Origin: Diphasiastrum complanatum
Taxonomy: Eukaryota; Streptophyta; Lycopodiopsida; Lycopodiales; Lycopodiaceae
Assembly: GCA_029204225.1 (NCBI GenBank)
Contig: MU832627.1
Location: forward strand, 1-64,000
Direction: 5' to 3'
DNA length: 64,000 nt
Part shown: piece by piece, positions 57,882-64,000 of the stretch
How the letters are laid out: each line of letters opens with the position of its first letter
Numbering within the stretch: position 1 is the stretch's first letter
The notes under the pieces: generated by a model
What the model was told of the DNA's origin: nothing
Databases searched by the model: none
Seen by the model: only the letters and a program-made list of their open reading frames with translations
Position numbers and translations under genes: made by a program

Positions 57882-60380
57882 ATGACCTTGATGAACAGTG
57901 TCCTCAGACCATACTTGGGTAAGTTTGTGGTCGTATTTTTAGATGACATCCTCGTCTACAGCAAAACGAGGAAGGAGCATCTAAAACACCTCAGAAAGGT
58001 GTTTCGACTGCTCAGAAAGCATAAGCTTTATGCTAAACAATCCAAGTGTGAATTCTTCGTTGAAGAAGTAGCATATTTGGGTCACATTATCTCTTCAGAT
58101 GGGATTAAGATGGACCCAAATAAGGTTAAAGCCATACTCAGTTGGCTGAGACCTCAGAATATTTTGGAACTTCAATTCTTTCTTGGTCTCGCGGGATATT
58201 ACAGACGATTTGTCAAGGAATATGCTCAGATAGCAGTCCCTATGACAAATCTTCTTAAGGGGAAGGGAAAGGAGTTCATTTGGGAGTCTGCACAACAGGA
58301 GAGCTTTGATGCTCTCAAAACAGCCTTAGCTACAGCACCAGTCTTAAAAGTCGTCGACCCCAATCAGCCATTTGTGGTCGAAACAGATGCTAGCGACTTT
58401 GCAGTAGGCGCTGTGCTAACTCAGGGTGGACGACCAGTTGCGTTCGAGAGTAAAAAACTCGAGCCAGCTCAGACTAGGTACAGTGCCTATGAAAAGGAAC
58501 TCTTTTCTATAGTTCATGCCCTTAAGACTTGGAGGCATTATTTGTATGGTGCCAACTTTGAGGTCCTGACAGACCATGAGAGTCTCAGATACCTTTGCAA
58601 TCAACCTGAGCTTAGAGGTCGGAAAGCTCGTTGGGCAGAGTTGATGCAAGAGTTTGACATGTCTATCAGATATAGGCGTGGAAAATTCAATACAGTAGCA
58701 GATGCCCTTAGCAGAATGCCTATGATAAACGAGCTGAGTTTTACTCAGATTCGTAATGAGTTACTCGAGTCCTTGAGAGGGAAATGCCAGCATGATGCAT
58801 TCTTCTCTATTATCTGGAACTCAGTCCAGAACAGACAGTTACGGACTCCAGAACCAGTTCCCGGGGCTGGTGCCAGTTCATCCAAGAATACGGCAGCTTC
58901 CGTTGAGGATGATGATGAGTCCGAGTATACGTCATCAGATGACGTTGAGGATTCTGAGCCTGTATTACCCAAGCAAACCCCAGTGGTTGAGGGTCAGTTG
59001 ACTCAAGGATTCAAATGGAAACAGTATTCCATTCAGGATGAGTACTTGCTCTATAGAGATAGAGTATGTGTCCCCAATTCAGAGGATTATAGGCAGCAGG
59101 TCCTATATGAATGTCATGACAATCCTAGCGCGGGACACCCAGGCATACAGAAGACCTATGAGCTTCTTCGTAGGCAATTTTTCTGGCCCAGTATGAAAAA
59201 GGACGTCCACCAGTATGTAACCAGTTGCCAGAAATGTCAAGTAAATAAAGCAGAGCGTTTAAAGGCAGGAGGGTTGTTGCATCCCTTAGAAATACCAGCT
59301 GGTAAATGGGAGAGTATCTCCATGGATTTTATAGTAGGCCTGCCTAAAACCCAAAAGGGTAATGACGCTATATGGGTCACAGTTGACCGTCTGACCAAAA
59401 TGGCTCATTTTATTCCGACCAAAACAACCGTTAGAGCTCCAGAGTTAGCGAGGTTGTTTGTAGACGGGCTATTTAAATTGTACGGTCTACCTTCCGGCAT
59501 AGTCAGCGACCGGGACAGTAAGTTTACTGGAAATTTTTGGAAGGCAGTATTCCATCATCTCCATACTAAACTTAATATGAGTACCACTGACCATCCACAG
59601 ACGGACGGTCAAACAGAAAGGGTAAATCAAGTGCTGGAGGATATGCTTCGTGCATACGTCAGCAAGAGGCAGACTAATTGGGAGGAGTATCTCTCAATAT
59701 TAGAGTTTGCTTACAACAGTACCAAACATTCAGCTACGGGATACAGCCCATTTATGCTGATGTACGGTTTTCAGCCACGCTCACCCACAGCTGTAGGGTT
59801 TAAACAAGAAAAAGTTGAAGCAGCCAGAAACTTTTTAGAAGACCTAAACCAGATGATAGAACATGCTAAGCATAGCATTAGACAATCCCAGGATCGAGCC
59901 AGGCATTATGCAGATCCACACAGACGGGATGTGCAGTTCTCCACTGGTGAGAAAGTCTACTTGAGAGTCCCAGTTGACTCTAAAACCCTCAAATCAGGAG
60001 TGTGTGCTAAGTTGTCTCCAAGGTATTGTGGTCCCTTTACCATCAGTAGGAGACTAGGCGAGGTCACCTATGAACTAGAACTCCCACACAGCAGTAAGGT
60101 TTTTCCAGTTTTTCATGTAAGTCAATTACGAAAAGCCTTAACCAGATCAGATAATCTGGTAGGGGACAGTGTTCTAGTTCTCCCATTGGATCCTCAACAA
60201 CCTCCACATGAACCAGAGGAAATTCTTGATAGTAGAGAGACGCAGACTCGTCATACTCTATACCGAGAATATCTGGTTAAGTGGAATGATCAGCCTGTTG
60301 AGAATGCCACTTGGGAAAGAGGCAGCGTCCTTCGCAAGATTTTTCCAGACTTTGTCTTAGAGGACCAAGACGGTTCTTAA
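57882..60380 (+). CDS. Gypsy polyprotein remnant, 832 codons (RT, RNase H, integrase, chromodomain)
   Basis: One uninterrupted frame. RT begins at about the catalytic block (residues 17-30, [14 protein letters not shown]) because the foldback replaces everything upstream of [11 protein letters not shown]. RNase H follows ([55 protein letters not shown]). The integrase has the HHCC finger ([20 protein letters not shown]...CQKCQ) and a DDE core ([46 protein letters not shown]). After the GPF region comes a chromodomain ([18 protein letters not shown]). Lack of any stop over 2.5 kb, with nearly identical LTRs, indicates recent insertion. Without gag, protease and the RT fingers it cannot be autonomous. 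A non-AUG or upstream start is irrelevant to function. Confidence 0.93.
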   Translation: MTLMNSVLRPYLGKFVVVFLDDILVYSKTRKEHLKHLRKVFRLLRKHKLYAKQSKCEFFVEEVAYLGHIISSDGIKMDPNKVKAILSWLRPQNILELQFFLGLAGYYRRFVKEYAQIAVPMTNLLKGKGKEFIWESAQQESFDALKTALATAPVLKVVDPNQPFVVETDASDFAVGAVLTQGGRPVAFESKKLEPAQTRYSAYEKELFSIVHALKTWRHYLYGANFEVLTDHESLRYLCNQPELRGRKARWAELMQEFDMSIRYRRGKFNTVADALSRMPMINELSFTQIRNELLESLRGKCQHDAFFSIIWNSVQNRQLRTPEPVPGAGASSSKNTAASVEDDDESEYTSSDDVEDSEPVLPKQTPVVEGQLTQGFKWKQYSIQDEYLLYRDRVCVPNSEDYRQQVLYECHDNPSAGHPGIQKTYELLRRQFFWPSMKKDVHQYVTSCQKCQVNKAERLKAGGLLHPLEIPAGKWESISMDFIVGLPKTQKGNDAIWVTVDRLTKMAHFIPTKTTVRAPELARLFVDGLFKLYGLPSGIVSDRDSKFTGNFWKAVFHHLHTKLNMSTTDHPQTDGQTERVNQVLEDMLRAYVSKRQTNWEEYLSILEFAYNSTKHSATGYSPFMLMYGFQPRSPTAVGFKQEKVEAARNFLEDLNQMIEHAKHSIRQSQDRARHYADPHRRDVQFSTGEKVYLRVPVDSKTLKSGVCAKLSPRYCGPFTISRRLGEVTYELELPHSSKVFPVFHVSQLRKALTRSDNLVGDSVLVLPLDPQQPPHEPEEILDSRETQTRHTLYREYLVKWNDQPVENATWERGSVLRKIFPDFVLEDQDGS

Positions 60381-60754
60381 GGGGGAGGGAGTGTTACGAG
60401 CTCGTAACCAGTGCCGAACCCTAGAGAACACAGATAGGTCAGATACCACAGTCAGGGTCGTGTCCAGCGTACATGACCAACAGGGCAAGACAGTGTGAGT
60501 AGTGTGCCCCAGCACGGTCCATAGCCATGGCGGGCCTAACACAGCCTAGGGACCCTGTCAGCAGGATAGGGCCCCCAGTTGGGTCCCGACGTGCAGTCGG
60601 CCACGTCAGTGCCACGTGGCCGACACTTGGCAGTAGCATGCTACCAGTCCTCACACTGGGCTAGGAGGGGCTTACTCTATATCAGGGAGTAGGCAAGGTT
60701 GGGTGGATCAGTTAGTGTTTGCCCTACTGTGGTGTTAGGATCTATTACAGAGAC

Positions 60755-61024
60755 AAAGGTCCACTGCACAGTCACCGATAGTTTCACAACATACTATACA
60801 CCATTTTTTTCCAGGCAGTGGGACATCTACTTTATCAAGATGATGGACTGTGACTATGCCAGCCATCCCACCACATGTAGTTTTTGTATTGGCAGTTATT
60901 GTTTCTTTTATATGATTGAGCTTTTAAGCTCCTATTGTGCATACTTGACATGTACCTTTTATCAGTCCTATGTACCTTAGGGTATTTCAAGGACATTAAT
61001 AAAGATCTTTCTTTCTTTCTTTCC
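60755..61024 (+). mobile_element. LINE 3' tail, right of the Gypsy insertion
   Basis: It continues the LINE of 55493-56237 and ends GACATTAATAAAGATC(TTTC)n at about 61024. A second LINE 3' end of the same type (GACATTAATAAATCTCTC) is at 62430-62445, which supports the assignment. Confidence 0.65.
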
Positions 61025-62445
61025 TCGCGATGGTGTGCCCTGCCTCTTGAGTGCGATGGTGCACCCTGCCTCCCGAGCGCTGGTGGCTTGCTTGATGTGG
61101 ATGCTAGCTGCCTTATGCAGATGCTACTGTGTTGCCTGTTCTAGACCTACGATGATCCATGTCCAGAGAAGCTGAGTTTCTACTGGCGCCTTGCTGCTTG
61201 TTGCAGAGCTATTGGGATTCTACTTGCTCATTGAAAAGATTGTTGAAGGATTTGTGAACCATGGCCAAGAATAGGAAAGAGGGTGCAGTTGCCCCTGCTC
61301 CTCAAACATCCTCTTCGCACTCCATCGCTTCTACCTCAACATCCTCCCCTACAATTCCAGCCATGCCTCAATCCATCCTAGTATTGCTTCAATGTCTTCC
61401 TCACAGCCAGAACCACATGTTTTTCCTCCTTCATGGTTGTGGTAGACAACCTTGCTAACAGTGAAGTTACTGTAGCTCTTCCTTGAACTTTGAATAACCC
61501 AAAAACATTTGTGCCTCCATCCTTCGTGATCTCTGTTATTCGTGCAGATCAAGAACGTTCATTCCATACCTTAACAACCGCCGAGAAAGACTTGCTTCTC
61601 ACGAATCTATGATTCTAGTTGTGCAAATGCACCTCCAGAGGTTGATTGAAGAACTCATGAAAGAAGTGCAGTTATCAAAAGCGAAGCATCTTCGTAAAAT
61701 AGCTACCTCATCTAAAATTCAGCAGCTCGAAAATAAGGTGGAATAACATCATACGGTTGTCCAATTGTGGGAAGATGTACTTAAAGGTTCGAATAATGCT
61801 ATTTTTCCACCTCTTCCTCCTCCACCTTTGTTTATCTTAGCCACGTTCACTGAGAGCCGTTTGCCAGAGCAGAAAGCTCTTAATGTTCGGGTTAGAGGTA
61901 TTTTGAATTCCCAAGATGCTGTTGGAGAGGCTAAGAAGGTTCTAGAAGAGAATCTTCAGCTTCACAACAAAGGTATGGAAACTGCTTGGCGGCCTAAGAA
62001 GTATCCCGATACTCATCACATGCTTCACCTTAGTGTCCCACTGTTGTGAAGTGTTGGGATAGAGATTGAAGTTACGGGATACCAGAATTTACTTGGACGA
62101 AGTCCTTGCTTTGATCCAGGTGCAAGAATGAAAAAAGGCAAGACAAGGAGCTATAACGACTGGAAAGCGGCTTATCTATCGTGATGGCATTATCTGATTT
62201 GGAGATCGTAAAACTACTGCCATTTATGCGAGTTTGAATTTTGAGATAGAATCAGAGTTAGAGAAATGAAGAGATGCCCAATTGAACTTGTAAGTGGTCT
62301 TCGTACCTTATAATCCTAGCTATCAAATTCTCTTCTTTGTTACTTATTTTGTTTTAGTTCAGTTACTTGGCGGCATTGATCCGTATCTTATCTGATGTAT
62401 TGTTTGGTCTTATATGCCTTATGGCATGGAAAAGACATTAATAAA
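61025..62445 (+). pseudogene. LINE-like element with ORF1-type coiled-coil remnant
   Basis: It lies between two LINE 3' ends. An ATG at 61261 opens a Ser/Thr/Pro-rich frame (MAKNRKEGAVAPAPQTSSSH). In shifted frames it continues DQERSFHTLTTAEKDLLLTN, MHLQRLIEELMKEVQLSKAK and VVQLWEDVLKGSNNAIFPPL, and ends AKKVLEENLQLHNKGMET near 62049. A coiled-coil-rich first ORF fits LINE ORF1 but no specific domain is visible. About 61025-61200 contains GGTGCACCCTGCC-type short repeats. Confidence 0.45.
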
Positions 62446-62449
62446 TCTC

Positions 62450-63215
62450 TCTCCAGCTCGTGCTCCTGGAATGAGGGGAAAAAGCTCATTTCCTTTCTTT
62501 CCAGCTCTTCTACGGGTGCCTTTTGGTGCGCCTTTATCCCTCGTGCTCCACCTCCCCCCTTAACCGATCTCCAAGTTTGGACTGACTATGCCACAACTCT
62601 ATATACCCTGCCCACTGATACACCCATTGTCATCTCTCCTCGTCCCTCCGAGCTGAGATGGTTCTTACCGCCATCCAGAAGCTAAGAACACGTCGTGCTC
62701 GTGACATCGAAGACCTGGAATCCGAACTCCTTCTTCATGCTCCTAACACGCTCTTGTGCTATCCACTCTCCTCAACCAATCCGTCATCCATGGATTCCCT
62801 TCTACTTGGTGCACAATTATCATCCATCCTATCCTTAAGAGTGGTGATCCCATGAAACCCGATAATTACCGCACTATCATGGTTGGCCATATTAGCACCA
62901 AGCTTTATGGCACTATCTTACAATCGGCAGTGAGTATAAAGGCAGAATCTAGACGACTACATGCATTGGGTCAGGCTGGCTTCCGGGCACACTATTTCAC
63001 CACGGACCATATCCTCACTCTCCGATCTATCATTGAGCAGGCCAGACATGGACGGGAGCGAGTCTACTGTTGCTTTGTGGACTTCCGGAAAGCCTTTGAT
63101 TCTGTCCCACGTCATTTGCTCATTCAGAGGCTTAGAGATCTCAGTTTCTCCACAGATACCTTCCTGGCAGTGATGGCACTATACGAGAGGGTTTGGGGTT
63201 GTTTTAGAGGGATCG
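62450..63215 (+). pseudogene. LINE reverse-transcriptase N-terminal fragment
   Basis: From about 62800 the frame reads TTWCTIIIHPILKSGDPMKP, DNYRTIMVGHISTKLYGTIL, LGQAGFRAHYFTTDHILTLR and VYCCFVDFRKAFDSVPRHLL. These are the conserved first blocks of non-LTR reverse transcriptase, including F-DFRKAFD. It stops matching near 63215, before the YADD block. The upstream 62500-62700 pre-RT segment is shared with the minus-strand copies at 53.3-54.7 kb. Confidence 0.8.
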
Positions 63216-63730
63216 TCTTGGGAAGGGTCACTCTCTCTTTTGGTCCTGGCTGGTGTACCAAATTATCTAAAAAAAACAAATTTCAAACAGTTTTGGAATG
63301 TGTTTGTCAAACAAGTGCTTTCGTTGTTCATATATTAAGCTTCTTTGCAAATGAATACAACTTTTTTTTTTTATCCCTACCCAGGTTTTGACCCCGATGT
63401 TTAGGTGGATGTGGTAGTTTTCTTATAGTTTGACATGTCAATCATACGCCTGCTGTCAGTTTGTCGTTAATCTAGAAAATGCTGGTTGATCATATACGGG
63501 TGAGTGCATTGTCCACTTCATTGTACCTGATATATTTCCCGATATCTTTCCCCTGAAAGTATTTGGGTATTCAGTTTTTTTTTTTTTTTTGCAACACAGA
63601 AATGGTGGAAGTTTTAGAGGTCAGTTTGATTGTGCAATGTGTATAGTTCTGCAGAATGAACTTTATCAGCAAGAGTCTTGATTGAAGTTTCAGCTGTCAG
63701 AAGTTCTTACATCAGACCATTGTGAAACAG
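63216..63730 (+). other. End of intron 2
   Basis: AT-rich sequence with T-runs (63361-63372, 63575-63590). The last part leads into the acceptor TGTGAAACAG| of exon 3. No other gene was seen. Confidence 0.6.
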
Positions 63731-63856
63731 GATTATCTTCTTCCACAGGAGTACGTAGAGACCATGCGGAACTCATTACTTGACAAATGTCCAGTTTCTA
63801 CATATGAGCAAGTGTGTGCTGTTTTTTCAGCTGAGCTAGGCCTGCTTCCTCATGAA
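63731..63856 (+). CDS. ABC1/UbiB atypical kinase (ADCK1-like), exon 3
   Basis: 126 bp, phase 0 at both ends, between TGTGAAACAG| and |GTAAGCTG. It encodes residues 168-209 (DYLLPQEYVETMRNSLLDKC, STYEQVCAVFSAELGLLPHE), which follow directly on the GQL of exon 2 in ADCK1-like proteins. A closer AG (CTTCCACAG at 63747) would drop the conserved DYLLPQ, so the upstream acceptor is preferred. The kinase's ATP-binding and catalytic parts must lie to the right of the window; 63857-64000 is the start of intron 3. Confidence 0.9.
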
Positions 63857-64000
63857 GTAAGCTGTACAAAATTTTCTAGCTCAGATGCCTTGTGTACTGT
63901 GCATCTTTGTTTGTTGATTGCCCTAATTTTTAATCACCGAGATGAGGAGATAGAATCATGTTTGGATTTTAAACCGATTTTTTTAAGGAAGCTGAATATG

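Larger units (their letters stand above)
56238..60749 (+). mobile_element. Young, rearranged Gypsy chromovirus with LTRs and target-site duplication
   Basis: Left LTR 56238-56595 and right LTR 60392-60749 are both 358 bp (TGTTACGAGCTC...ATCTATTACA) and differ by a single base that I can find. GAGAC is duplicated at 56233-56237 and 60750-60754. The inside is scrambled. It has a leader piece (56640-56885), a copy of the integrase-end/chromodomain block with the start of an LTR (56887-57329), a foldback (57300-57855) and then a long uninterrupted polyprotein remnant (57882-60380). A purine tract AAGGGGGAGGGAG precedes the right LTR. Gag, protease and the first part of RT are missing. Confidence 0.92.

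Noticed and set aside
63747-63856. Alternative start of kinase exon 3 after CTTCCACAG
   Set aside because: It would remove the conserved DYLLPQ residues that link directly to exon 2; the acceptor at 63730 keeps them and the phase.

Overview
The window is nuclear DNA from a land plant with a large, transposon-swollen genome. The evidence is spliced genes with GT-AG introns, plant-type Copia and Gypsy (chromodomain) retrotransposons, a BED-finger hAT transposon, LINE fragments, long (GA/CT)n and (GT)n microsatellites, and one conserved host gene with a very long intron. A fern or gymnosperm would fit; the sequence alone does not fix the lineage.

The one clearly conserved host gene is an ABC1/UbiB-type atypical kinase of the ADCK1-like plant subgroup. 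Exon 1 is at 29190-29535, exon 2 at 34893-35047 and exon 3 at 63731-63856, all on the + strand and phase-compatible; the gene runs off the right edge. Intron 1 is 5.36 kb and intron 2 is 28.68 kb, so more than half of the window is the inside of this gene. Intron 2 holds a ~6.3 kb hAT element, a small non-autonomous Copia with target-site duplication (TSD), a larger Copia lacking its 3' LTR, a patchwork of LINE fragments and a young Gypsy.

Left part: 1-6.3 kb has a possible host exon at the edge, microsatellites and two opposed Copia relics. 6.3-13.3 kb has two ~2.9 kb copies of an unclassified repeat around a chimeric Copia/Gypsy relic. 13.3-14.4 kb is a Gypsy relic.

The most unusual stretch is about 14.76-21.45 kb. 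It looks like a compact unit of three decayed, intron-containing genes. Gene 1 (- strand) has a histone H3-like fold closest to H3/CENH3 plus a long C-terminal extension. Gene 2 (+ strand), divergent from it, is of unknown function. Gene 3 (- strand), convergent with gene 2, belongs to a repeat-associated protein family I cannot name. The 740 bp between genes 1 and 2 carries an 18-bp motif repeated in alternating orientation with a ~90 bp period, in two arrays, one in each gene's leader. Gene 3 carries a ~1 kb internal inversion that can be read out from its protein.

21.7-28.7 kb holds a coiled-coil pseudogene, a Copia with a ~1.17 kb LTR, another unassigned ORF series and simple repeats. Most genes in the window are broken. 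The premature stops fall largely at Gln or Arg codons, as expected of methylation-driven C-to-T decay. The clear exceptions are the ABC1 kinase exons and the 832-codon Gypsy polyprotein remnant at 57882-60380.
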